Shown here: positions 55,234-64,000 of the stretch, piece by piece
How the letters are laid out: each line of letters begins with the position of its first letter
Numbering within the stretch: the stretch's first letter is position 1
Assembly (NCBI GenBank): GCA_013306675.1
Contig: JABLUY010000215.1
Span: 1 to 64,000, forward strand
Length of the DNA stretch: 64,000 nt
Reading direction: 5' to 3'
Origin: Thraustochytrium sp. TN22
Taxonomy: Eukaryota; Sar; Bigyra; Thraustochytrida; Thraustochytriidae
Notes under the pieces: generated by a model
The model's input: only the letters and a program-made list of their open reading frames with translations
Databases searched by the model: none
Told to the model about the DNA's origin: nothing
Made by a program: the position numbers and the translations under genes

Positions 55234-55803
55234 TTAGAGTCGCGAGGAGCCCCGCAAGAGGTCCGCGACCTGCGAAAAGGGCCCCGGCGGCCCGTTGAGA
55301 AACTTCTCCCTTTGCGACGGCGGATCGCGGCGCACCATGAGCTGGTGCGCCGCCTTGAAGAGCAGCGCGCCGTCCTTCGCCGGGTCGCCCTTATAGAAGG
55401 TGCAGCGCGAGAAGACCAGGCTCTTGCCGATGCGGTCCAACTCCGTCACGACGAAGACCTCGTCGCCGAGCGAGGCGCCGCTGAGGAACTCTGCGTTGAG
55501 CGCCACGCTCATGCTAGAGCTCAGGCTGCCGTTCGTGACCAACTCGGCGGTCATGAGCAGACGCGTCGTCAGCCTGTCCGCGATCGCCGGAATGAGCCCG
55601 CCAAAGAGTCCGCCCGCCATGTTGAGCATGCGCGGCTTCACCACGAAGCTCGACACGCAGCGCGCGCTCTCCGCCCTGCCGCCGCCGCCCGTCGCCACCT
55701 CACACGCGTGGTGCTCGTACTCCGCGAAGCCCTCCCGGTCCGCCAGCACCACGTCGCACCCCTTGGACACGGCGCCCAGCACCTGCAGCGCGTCCGGCGC
55801 CAT
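55234..55803 (-). CDS. Hotdog-fold acyl-CoA thioesterase-like protein
   Basis: 189 residues from MAPDALQVLGAV. The hotdog-fold core runs from the helix FGGLIPAIADRLTTRLLM through LSSSMSVALNAEFLSGASL, GDEVFVVTELDRIGKSLVF, SRCTFYKGD and LLFKAAHQLMVRRDP, the pattern of the PaaI/ACOT13 (THEM2) branch of 4HBT thioesterases. The helix keeps the conserved Asp, but the usual HGG reads FGG, so the His is lost and activity may be altered. The expected role is hydrolysis of acyl-CoA thioesters. It converges on the enolase-like gene with only 75 bp between the stops and is divergent from the 477-residue gene. No targeting peptide is obvious. Confidence 0.8.
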   Translation of the reverse strand: MAPDALQVLGAVSKGCDVVLADREGFAEYEHHACEVATGGGGRAESARCVSSFVVKPRMLNMAGGLFGGLIPAIADRLTTRLLMTAELVTNGSLSSSMSVALNAEFLSGASLGDEVFVVTELDRIGKSLVFSRCTFYKGDPAKDGALLFKAAHQLMVRRDPPSQREKFLNGPPGPFSQVADLLRGSSRL

Positions 55804-56334
55804 GCCGCCGACCGCTGGCCTCGCCTCGCCCGCCCAGCCAGGCTCGCCTCCGCCGCCGCGCCTCCTCCGCTTCCTGCTCCACCTCCGCCGCCGCCGCCGC
55901 GCGCGCGCTGCCCCGAGGCCGCGTCACCTGGCTGCGCGTCTGCGCGCAGCGCTCTTCCCCCTCCTCATCCTCTCCTCATTGTCATCGTCGTCGTCAGGCC
56001 AGGCCGCCCCCGTGCACGGTTGCTCCCGGGGCCCCGCGCGGCGAGCGCGAGCGCGCTCGCAGCCGCGCTCGCGCCGCCGCCGCCGCGCCGCCGCCCCGCC
56101 CGCGCGCGCGCGCCGCCGGCGTCCCGGGTCTGCCGCCGCGGCGCGGCGCGGCGCGGCGCGGCGCGGCGCGGCGCGGCGCGGCGCAGTACCCGTACCCGGA
56201 CCCGGACTCGGGCGCGCCGCGCCGCGCCGCGCCGCGATGGCGTCCAGCGCGGCGGCGGCGCGGCGGCGGCAGCGGCGGCGGCGCCCGCGGCGCCCGCGGC
56301 CGGCCCGGCCCCGGCCGCGGCGCCCGCGCGCGAG
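55804..56334. promoter_or_regulatory. Divergent promoter region with CCGCG/GCGCG arrays
   Basis: 531 bp between the thioesterase-like start (minus) and the 477-residue gene (plus). It contains a GCGCG pentamer array (56141-56180, eight units), a second short run (56214-56236) and a TCATCG/TCGTCG run (55977-55998). An ATG at 56237 opens a different frame and is not the start used here. Confidence 0.5.
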
Positions 56335-57768
56335 ATGCGCGAGGCGACGAGCGAGGAGGTGGTGCAGCGCGTGCTGCGCGAGCTGGGCCGCGCGGGCTAC
56401 GCCGTGCCGGGCGGCGACATGTTCACGGAGCTGGCGGAGCGCCTCAAGGTGCTGGTGGCCAGCAAGGAGGCGCTGCAGGAGGCGCTCACGCCCTTCTTCT
56501 TCGGCCGCGGCACGCAGGGCTTCGACATGGCCGTGTCCAAGCGCGCCGGCCTCGAGCTAGGCGGCGAGGGCAACCCAGAGGCCGCTCTCGGCGAGCTCGA
56601 GGCCGGTGACATGCAGTGCAACATCCGCTTCGCGGACGGCGAGACGACCGTGCGCGGCTCCAAGGTCGCCCACACCATGGACTTGGACGGCCGCTTTGCC
56701 TTTGGCGGCTTCACGAGCCTCTCCTTTATCGAGGCCACGGCGCGCCGCGTCTTCGGCCAGATCGGCCGGCTCAACGCGCCGCGCATTCCCGCGCCCGCCT
56801 TCGTGGCCGCGCTGCGCAGCGCGCTGCCCGCGATCCGGGCGTTCCTCGCCTCCATCTGCTTCGTGGACGAGTCTGAGGTGCACGTGGACTACCTTGAGGC
56901 CCGGCCCGACCCGGCCGCGCCGCGCGCCATCCGGCTCGAGCTGACCGCCATGGTCTGCGTACGCAAGCTCAAGACGCGCTACGCCTCCATCGAGAACATC
57001 GTGCAGCATCTGCACAACGTGCGCTTCGCGGTGCTGCAGCGGCCAGGCCCGATCGACCAGGCGCACTCGGCGGACGACTGGGAACGCATCGCCGCGACCG
57101 CGCCTATGCTCGCCTCCCTCGTGTTGGATCACCAGAGCGGCCAGCGCCTCGCCGTCACGCTCACCGCCTGCATCCACGAGGGCGCCAACGCGCTACTCTG
57201 GCTCGACCAGGACTCGGGCCAGCCCTTGCGCGACGCCCAGGGCGGCTTTCGCGAGGCGCCCTTTGATTTCGCCCAGGTCAATCCGCTGCTGTTGCGCGCG
57301 AACATCCAGGTCCGCGTCATGGAGCTCGGCTGCGCCACCTTCAAGCTGCCCGAGCTGCTCTTCAGCCTCACGAGTCGCGCGCGCGCGGCTGCCGGCGACG
57401 CTGAGCTCTTTCACATGCGCCTCGTCTACATGTCCGGCCACCACCGCATCACCTTGATCGCCATGCGCCCCTTCATCAACCTCGACTCCTTTCGTCGTGT
57501 GCTCTTGCACGAGCTTGACTTCGAGATCGGTTGGACGCCCAACGCCGACACGACGCGCGACGTGCGCAGCGGCAACTTCCTCTTCCGCTTCCGCATGAAG
57601 CTCGTGCCGCCCAAGGTTCTGGTGCTGCGCTGCGTGACCTTTTTCATCAAGCACCAGCTCAGCCGCTTTGACGTTCTCGATTTCCTGCACGACATTTGCG
57701 CGGCCGTTGGCTCCGACCTGTCCTCGCTCGCCCTGCCCGCCGACGAGGTGCAGAGCCCCGCAGGTTAG
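56335..57768 (+). CDS. Conserved-looking protein of unknown function (477 residues)
   Basis: I do not recognise this family. The start MREATSEEVVQRVLRELG was chosen because all upstream in-frame sequence is Ala/Pro/Arg low complexity. The protein is globular: a helical N terminus (FTELAERLKVLVASKEALQE), then mixed alpha/beta segments including VAHTMDLDGRFAFGGFTSLS, VHVDYLEARPDP, LELTAMVCVRKLKTRYASI, VTLTACIHEGANALLWLDQD, RLVYMSGHHRITLIAMRPF and FLFRFRMKLVPPKVLVLRC. No TM helix, signal peptide or classical catalytic motif is visible. It is convergent with the PLK4-like gene. Confidence 0.75.
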   Translation: MREATSEEVVQRVLRELGRAGYAVPGGDMFTELAERLKVLVASKEALQEALTPFFFGRGTQGFDMAVSKRAGLELGGEGNPEAALGELEAGDMQCNIRFADGETTVRGSKVAHTMDLDGRFAFGGFTSLSFIEATARRVFGQIGRLNAPRIPAPAFVAALRSALPAIRAFLASICFVDESEVHVDYLEARPDPAAPRAIRLELTAMVCVRKLKTRYASIENIVQHLHNVRFAVLQRPGPIDQAHSADDWERIAATAPMLASLVLDHQSGQRLAVTLTACIHEGANALLWLDQDSGQPLRDAQGGFREAPFDFAQVNPLLLRANIQVRVMELGCATFKLPELLFSLTSRARAAAGDAELFHMRLVYMSGHHRITLIAMRPFINLDSFRRVLLHELDFEIGWTPNADTTRDVRSGNFLFRFRMKLVPPKVLVLRCVTFFIKHQLSRFDVLDFLHDICAAVGSDLSSLALPADEVQSPAG

Positions 57769-57903
57769 AATGATCCATTCTTGACAGTGAAGAAGTAGTC
57801 ACCAAGTTAGTAGAAAGACATCTGTGTATAATTCATGGTGAGTGTCGCCATCCATGGCGGGCACCACCGCAGCACCACCACTACGTTTCGCCCTACATAC
57901 ACA

Positions 57904-59637
57904 TCAAGACGGACTTTCGAGCAGCTGGCTCACCACCGCCTGGGCCTGCCGCAGCTTGCTGCGGAGCGCGCCGGGGAGCGCCGGCAGCGCGCCCGAGGCC
58001 ATGTCCGGCAGGAGCGCGTACGAGCGATCCGCGCACGTGAGCACGCTGGCGGAGCGATCCAGCGTGAGGTTCGTGCCATCGTCAAGGTGCACGTTCACGT
58101 GACCCTGTGCAGTGCGCATGCCCGTGCCGACACCTGGCAGCGTGACCTGGTCGTCGTTGACAATAACGGGAAAGTGCACCGGCGTTTTGGAGCCCGCCTG
58201 CTTGCGGAAAATGTCCATCTCGATCTCCAGACACCGCAGCGCAGCCTGCTGGACCAGCGCCGGCAGTTGCGCCGCGCTCGCCTCATCCGTCGCGGCGCCA
58301 GCAGGCGCCACGAGCGTCACCGGCAAGCTGCGCCCGCCAACGCGCACCACGGGCACCGCGACGTCCTGATTCAGGTCATAGGTGGCGTGCATACCGCGAT
58401 CGCGCAGCCAGACGCGCGCCACGCCGCCGATGACGGCCGCCATCATGTTTTCGGGTTGCGCGAGCTTGAGCACCACGCGGGGCGTGGTGCTGACCAGGAT
58501 GCTCACGGCCTTCGCCGCGAAGTGCTGGAGTTTACGGTACCGCGCCGGCATCCACTCGGTGACGATGATTTCGCGCGGCTTGTGCGAGTCCTTGCTGAGA
58601 ACCGTCACCACCACCGCGCCATCGCGGCGGATCTGCACCAGGTGGCTGCCAAAGACGTGCTGCACGCCGCGCACGTCCCCCGTGTGGATGCGCACGTACG
58701 AGCGGCGGTCCTCGAGCGGCGGCAACGCGGCGCCCTGCGCGTCCTTATCAGGACCGCGTCGCGCGGCCTCGCCGTCGCCCCCTGGCGAATCGAGGTCGCG
58801 GGGCCAGGCGCGCGCGCCGCCGCTGCGCGCCGCGCCGCGCGGCGGCGTCGCGGCGCCACGGAACGATGGCGTGCCGCGGAGGTAGGCGTGACGCAAGATC
58901 TCCTCAGCGCTCGAGCGGTCCTCCGTCGTGTTGAGCAGGATGGAGAGCAGATCGTGCGCCGCGTCCTCGGTGATTTTGTCCGTCCTGCGGTAGCGCTCCT
59001 TGGGCTCCAGGTGCTTGCCGTCGTTGAGCAGTGTGTACAGAAGGCAGCCCAGCGACCACAGGTCGGCCTGCACGGGGTCGTACGAAAGCCCCGAGCGGCG
59101 GTTGTGCTGGCGCACCTCGGGCGCCATGTAGCATGGCGTGCCGCAGATGGTGTGGTGCTCCCGGTCCTCGATGCGCGCGGCCAGGCCGAAGTCGCTGATC
59201 TTGACGTGGCCTTCTCGCGACACGAGAATGTTGCTCAACTTGAGGTCGCGGTGCACGATGTCGTTCTCGTGCAAGTGCGCCACTGCGGACACGATCTCGC
59301 CGAACCAGCGACGCACGAGCTCGCGGTCCAGCGGCTTGTTCTTCTTGAGGTAGTGAAACAAATTGCCCTCTTCGCAGAGCTCCAGCACCAGGAACAGGTG
59401 CGCCTTGTTCTCAAAGAAGGAGTGCATGCGCACGATGTGCGGGTGCCGCTTCAGCGCCAGCTGCAGCTTGATCTCCTCCGCCACGCGCGCCAGCAGGCCC
59501 TTCTCCTTGAGCCAGCGCTTCGCCATGACCTTGATGGCGTACGTCGCGCCCGACCCGCGCAGCGACGCGCGGTACACCTTGCCGAAGCCGCCCTTGCCGA
59601 TAAGCTCGCCCACGCTGAAGTCCTTGATGCTCTTCAT
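57904..59637 (-). CDS. PLK4/SAK-like protein kinase
   Basis: 577 residues from MKSIKDFSVGELIG. The kinase domain (about 8-265) has GKGGFGKVYRA, AIKVMAK (Lys36), HRDLKLSNIL (129-138), SDFGLAARIED and CGTPCYMAPEV; all catalytic residues are present, and a T-loop Thr lies in HHTICGTP. The sequence VGELIGKGGFGKVYRA with HENDIVHRDLKLSNIL is characteristic of PLK4/SAK. After a low-complexity linker, the C-terminal half (SYVRIHTGDVRGVQHVFGSH to CLEIEMDIFRKQAG) fits the cryptic polo-box region. PLK4 is the master kinase of centriole duplication, which would fit a flagellated cell. A C-terminal PB3 is not clearly identifiable. It is head-to-head with the beta-propeller-like gene. Confidence 0.82.
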   Translation of the reverse strand: MKSIKDFSVGELIGKGGFGKVYRASLRGSGATYAIKVMAKRWLKEKGLLARVAEEIKLQLALKRHPHIVRMHSFFENKAHLFLVLELCEEGNLFHYLKKNKPLDRELVRRWFGEIVSAVAHLHENDIVHRDLKLSNILVSREGHVKISDFGLAARIEDREHHTICGTPCYMAPEVRQHNRRSGLSYDPVQADLWSLGCLLYTLLNDGKHLEPKERYRRTDKITEDAAHDLLSILLNTTEDRSSAEEILRHAYLRGTPSFRGAATPPRGAARSGGARAWPRDLDSPGGDGEAARRGPDKDAQGAALPPLEDRRSYVRIHTGDVRGVQHVFGSHLVQIRRDGAVVVTVLSKDSHKPREIIVTEWMPARYRKLQHFAAKAVSILVSTTPRVVLKLAQPENMMAAVIGGVARVWLRDRGMHATYDLNQDVAVPVVRVGGRSLPVTLVAPAGAATDEASAAQLPALVQQAALRCLEIEMDIFRKQAGSKTPVHFPVIVNDDQVTLPGVGTGMRTAQGHVNVHLDDGTNLTLDRSASVLTCADRSYALLPDMASGALPALPGALRSKLRQAQAVVSQLLESPS

Positions 59638-59796
59638 CCTGCCGCCGCCGTCGCCGCCGCACGACCGCGACCGCGACGGAGCAAGGCGCGCCGCGCGCGC
59701 GCAGCGCCCGTTAGGTTTCTGCTCGTTCAAGTTTCAACCATCGCCTGCCTGCCGACGCCTCTTCCGTCGTCTCTCGAAACCTCGCTCGCCGCCGGG

Positions 59797-59832
<36 letters not shown>

Positions 59833-59914
59833 CACGCCAGGCAGGCACGCCAGGCGCGCCGTGCCCTCGGGCGCGCGGGGCCGCGCGCGCGGCGGCCGAG
59901 GCCAGCAGCATAGC
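59638..59914. promoter_or_regulatory. Divergent promoter region with (GGCA)n
   Basis: 277 bp between two opposed start codons. A GGCA run of about ten units (59795-59834) is followed by degenerate GGCA/CGCCA units. No TATA-like element is seen. Confidence 0.55.
59795..59834. repeat. (GGCA)10 microsatellite
   Basis: Ten near-perfect GGCA units in the divergent promoter region between the PLK4-like and beta-propeller-like genes. Confidence 0.93.
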
Positions 59915-61495
59915 ATGGCCGCGGCGGGCCGCGTCGGCGGCCTCGAGCACTGCGTCGTCGTGGCGGCGCCCAACGGCGCGGCGCCCGACGGCACGGCGCC
60001 CGGCGTCGGCGTGGCACTCTGGAGCTGGGAGACCGCCCGGCTCCGCGTGCTGCGCGTGCCCGCGCACTTGGAGCGAGATCCGCAGCAGCAGCAGCAGCTG
60101 CAAGAACGCCGGCACGCCGTGGCCCTGCGCGGAGGCGGCGAGGCGAGCGACCTGGTGGCGCTCGCGGAGCAAGCCGGCGACCGCGTGCAGTGGCACGTGT
60201 GGGACGAGGTTGCCACCGGCCAGTTCGCATATCGCGAGGGCGAGAGGCCGCTGGACGCGCGGCTCGCGGAGCTGGAGAGCGTGCTGCGCCGCTCGCGCAA
60301 AGACGGCGTGCTGGACCTGTGCTGGGCGTCCGCGTGGCTAGCCGTCGGGGTGACGGCCGGCGAGGCGGTCTGGCTCAAGGACGGTGCCATCATGTGCAGA
60401 TTCGACCCGTGGCCGCCCGCCGAGGAAGGCGGGCGGCGCCGCGCCGCGGCGAGCGGCGCGCAAGAGCGGCTCGTGTGCGTGGCTGCGAACGATGCTGTGG
60501 TGTGTGCGGCGTCCGACTTTGGCCGCCTGCACGTGCTTTCGCGCGACGACATGCGCTGGCAGCTCACGCTGCCACTCGGCGAGCTCATCGTGTCCATGGC
60601 AGCCACCCGCCGCAACGGCCGACTCGTTGCGGCACGCACTGTGGACGGCTCCGTGCGGGTCATCGACCTCGCGTCGGCATCGGCCGTCGACTTGGACGAG
60701 GCCGACTTGGCGGCAGCCGCGGCGGCGGCAGCAGCCCGCCCTCTGGGCACCGAGGCCTCGCCCGCCAACGCCAACGCCAATGCTCATGCCTGCGCCTGTT
60801 GCGGCCAGCGCGGTGCCTGCGTGTCGGACGCGAACCAGGACTTCGTGGCGTGCAGAGACCTCAAATCTGGTCGCGCTCGCGCCGCCTCACGCTTGCCCGC
60901 GTCTAGAGGAGCCAACTGCAGGCGCTGGACGCTGGCGGCAGGCTGGCCCGCAGTGGCACATTCGCCGCCATGTGCGCGCGTGGCGCTCGTGCACACCAAC
61001 TTCGTACTCGTCGTATCAGGCAGCGACGCAGCCGACCTGCTCATCTTCGCGCTCTCACCTTCTCGGGCAGCGCGCGTGGGCCGCCTCCGCTTGGATGCAC
61101 CTTGTGTCGCCTTCGACGTTGACCTGCACAAGCGTAACCGCATTGTGGCGCTTTCCTCGCGCGGCACGCTGGCCATCTTCCCCTTTCAGCTCGGCGACGA
61201 CGTGCGTCCCGCCACGCAGATCCGCTTCCGTGGGGAGCCTAAGCCGTCCCTGGTTGCAGCGCACGCCGGTCGCGTCGCCGTGGCGGACCCTTCCACGCTC
61301 GTGGTGCTCCTGCGCCCGGGCGAGTCCGCCGACCGCCACCGCCTGGACCGCCACTTCCCGCTCCTCTCCATCTCCTCCTTGCACTGGCAGGGCCCGTCCT
61401 GCGTCGTCGTCAACGGCGTTGAGCCCGTCGTCGTCGCCCTTCCCAAGGCGGAGGACGAGCCCGACGGCCACGGCGCCTCCACCGGGAGCTTGTAA
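59915..61495 (+). CDS. Probable beta-propeller protein of unknown function
   Basis: 526 residues from MAAAGRVGGLEHCVVVAAPN. The sequence is a series of short beta-strand blades of the WD/beta-propeller kind without strong WD signatures: VLDLCWASAWLAVGVTAGEA, LVCVAANDAVVCAASDFGRL, LIVSMAATRRNGRLVAARTV, DGSVRVIDLAS, VALVHTNFVLVVSGSD and RNRIVALSSRGTLAIFPF. A Cys cluster (ACACCGQRGACVSDANQDFV) interrupts the middle. The start is the first ATG after the divergent repeat. No TM helix or targeting peptide is seen. It is a likely scaffold; the family is not recognised. Confidence 0.72.
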   Translation: MAAAGRVGGLEHCVVVAAPNGAAPDGTAPGVGVALWSWETARLRVLRVPAHLERDPQQQQQLQERRHAVALRGGGEASDLVALAEQAGDRVQWHVWDEVATGQFAYREGERPLDARLAELESVLRRSRKDGVLDLCWASAWLAVGVTAGEAVWLKDGAIMCRFDPWPPAEEGGRRRAAASGAQERLVCVAANDAVVCAASDFGRLHVLSRDDMRWQLTLPLGELIVSMAATRRNGRLVAARTVDGSVRVIDLASASAVDLDEADLAAAAAAAAARPLGTEASPANANANAHACACCGQRGACVSDANQDFVACRDLKSGRARAASRLPASRGANCRRWTLAAGWPAVAHSPPCARVALVHTNFVLVVSGSDAADLLIFALSPSRAARVGRLRLDAPCVAFDVDLHKRNRIVALSSRGTLAIFPFQLGDDVRPATQIRFRGEPKPSLVAAHAGRVAVADPSTLVVLLRPGESADRHRLDRHFPLLSISSLHWQGPSCVVVNGVEPVVVALPKAEDEPDGHGASTGSL

Positions 61496-61893
61496 GAATG
61501 ACCCGCATCAACTTGGATGCGACGAATGTACCCTACCACCTAAATTTCTGAGCAATGATACACGCAGGGATTTATGGCGGCGGGGTCGACAGTGATGAGG
61601 CTCGGCGAGTCCTTGGCGGGCGTGGCAAGGTCTGCGGGCGCGACGCTCTCCGAGTCCGAGTCCGAGACGGGGCGCCGTTAGTCGTAGCTAGCTAGTCGCG
61701 GACGTACGTAGCCAAGCCGTGGCAGCGCGCCCGCGCAGCGACGGCAGAGCGGAGTCGCGCGCGCGGGGGCGGCGGCGGCGGCGGCGGCAGGCGGCGGCGC
61801 GGGCGGCGGCGGCGGCGGCGCGCGGGTGAGCAGCGGCGCGACAGGCGCTTCGGAGGACGGGTGCGGCGGGCAGCGCTTGATTCATCGGGCAGG
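61496..61893. other. Intergenic region and LSm2 leader
   Basis: 398 bp. It has a GAGTCC run (61649-61662) and a GGCGGC-rich stretch (61765-61825) directly upstream of LSm2. No gene is seen. Confidence 0.65.
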
Positions 61894-62205
61894 ATGCTCT
61901 TCTTCTCGCTCTTCAAGACGCTCGAGGGCAAGCCGGTGACGGTGGAGATGAAGAACGGCGTGGAGCTGCAGGGAAACCTGCACTCGGTAGACCAGTACCT
62001 GAACGTGAAGCTTGTGGACGTGTCACCGGTGGACGCGGCCAAGTTTCCGCAGTTGGCAGTGCTCAAGACGTGCTTCATCCGCGGCTCTGTGGTGCGCTAC
62101 ATCTCGCTGAGGAAAGAGGATGTACACATCCCGCTCCTTCAGGACGCCGCGCGCCGCGAACTCGCCAAGGACGGCGACACCGAGGCGCCTGCGGCCGCGC
62201 ACTGA
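61894..62205 (+). CDS. LSM2: U6 snRNA-associated Sm-like protein LSm2
   Basis: 103 residues, intronless, close to the usual ~95 for LSm2. The start MLFFSLFKTLEGKPVTVEMK matches the family N terminus (MLFYSFFKxLVGKxVxVELK). The Sm1 motif continues with GVELQGNLHSVDQYLNVKL and the Sm2 motif with CFIRGSVVRYISL, followed by LLQDAARRE. These are diagnostic of LSm2 rather than other LSm proteins. It would join the LSm2-8 ring on U6 snRNA in the nucleus and the LSm1-7 ring in cytoplasmic mRNA decay. It is convergent with the ArfGAP gene. The gene is expected for a spliceosomal-intron-bearing eukaryote. Confidence 0.95.
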   Translation: MLFFSLFKTLEGKPVTVEMKNGVELQGNLHSVDQYLNVKLVDVSPVDAAKFPQLAVLKTCFIRGSVVRYISLRKEDVHIPLLQDAARRELAKDGDTEAPAAAH

Positions 62206-62654
62206 GGCCGCGTCCAAGCGGCGCTTGCCGACTCAGACGCGGATCGAAGCATCCGGCGGACGGGGCTCGGGCACTGGTTAGCTCCACGCTCTACTAGCTA
62301 GCAGCTAGCTAGCTAGCTGGCTCCTGAGCTCCAGCCTGGGACGGCTCCACGAGCTATCTAACTTCTCAGTTCGAGCCGGGCCATCGTCCGTCGTAGGGTC
62401 TCCATGTTTGCTATCTGCGTGCGTAGAGGCGCAGCGTAGAGGCCCAGCGCAGAGGTGCAGCGTATGGGTCGCCCGCCGCCTCTCCTCCTGGCAAGGACTG
62501 ATACCATCTTCTTTCATTCTATCTTTCATGGATTGGGATACTTTGGGGGAAGGAGGGGGGGGGTGTCAGACAGCACATTCAACTTTAGCCTTTCCACACT
62601 GGGCCTGGCACACATCAGGTCGCCCGCTTGCTTGGAAGCTTTGCTTGCACTCAC
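62206..62654. other. Convergent spacer
   Basis: 449 bp between the LSm2 and ArfGAP stops. It contains a GCTA run (62294-62318) and a G-rich tract (62548-62562). No gene is seen. Confidence 0.65.
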
Positions 62655-63872
<1,218 letters not shown>

Positions 63873-64000
63873 CTATCTCGTTTCACCTCGCCCGTCTCTT
63901 CCCGTCAGTTTTCGTCCCGCCTCGCCGCGCCGCGCCCCGCCCCGCGCCGCGCCGCGCCGCGCTTTGCTGCAGGCTGGTCGGCTCGCTCGCTGCCCGACTC
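63873..64000. other. Intron or 5' flank of the ArfGAP gene, with CCGCG run
   Basis: It holds a CCGCG-type run (63925-63962). No clear donor or first exon is visible before the window ends. Confidence 0.5.

Noticed and set aside
57835-59913. 692-codon open frame on the plus strand
   Set aside because: Antisense to the PLK4-like kinase; no domain motifs.

Overview
The window is nuclear DNA from a GC-rich, intron-poor unicellular eukaryote. It carries short GT-AG introns (58-118 nt in the leucine-rich-repeat genes, donors GTAAGT/GTACGT/GTAGGT/GTGCGT, acceptors CAG/TAG), long single-exon genes, convergent and divergent gene pairs separated by 75-900 bp, and eukaryote-only families: LSm2, an ArfGAP, a PLK4-like kinase, She9/Mdm33/CCDC51 and a MULE transposase. 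TAA, TAG and TGA are not reassigned in any clear frame. The intron-poor GC-rich style would fit a stramenopile protist such as a labyrinthulomycete or bicosoecid, or another heterotrophic flagellate. The lineage is inference and cannot be fixed from the sequence.

Layout. 1-2240 (minus): 3' part of a ribonuclease-inhibitor-type LRR gene in which each ~84-nt exon encodes one ~28-residue repeat. 2745-3889: decayed coding remnant of unknown family. 5256-23283: four tandem direct copies of a seven-exon gene for a secreted-then-membrane-anchored LRR protein (signal peptide, LRRs, Cys cap, conserved membrane-proximal module, one TM helix, tiny cytosolic tail). The duplicated spacers hold minisatellite-like motifs, and a relic short-chain dehydrogenase gene lies in the first spacer. 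24273-26908 (minus): a diverged fifth member in inverted orientation.

28617-46000: an intron-poor stretch with a giant PqiA-like multi-TM protein carrying a large lumenal domain, a mitochondrial TPR protein, an EF-hand/PH/protein kinase, a She9/CCDC51 inner-membrane protein, and the first two of three ketopantoate-reductase-like paralogues. 47000-50884: an intact MULE transposase gene lying between paralogues two and three (third at 52109-53179).

53180-64000: a mitochondrially targeted enolase-like protein that has lost the catalytic residues, a hotdog thioesterase-like gene, an unknown 477-residue protein, a PLK4-like kinase, an unknown beta-propeller-like protein, LSm2, and an ArfGAP running off the right edge.

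The most unusual content is the LRR-TM array, which shows signs of gene conversion and loop hypervariability on a conserved scaffold (a plausible recognition or adhesion system), the enolase-derived pseudoenzyme, and the lumenal-domain/PqiA fusion.
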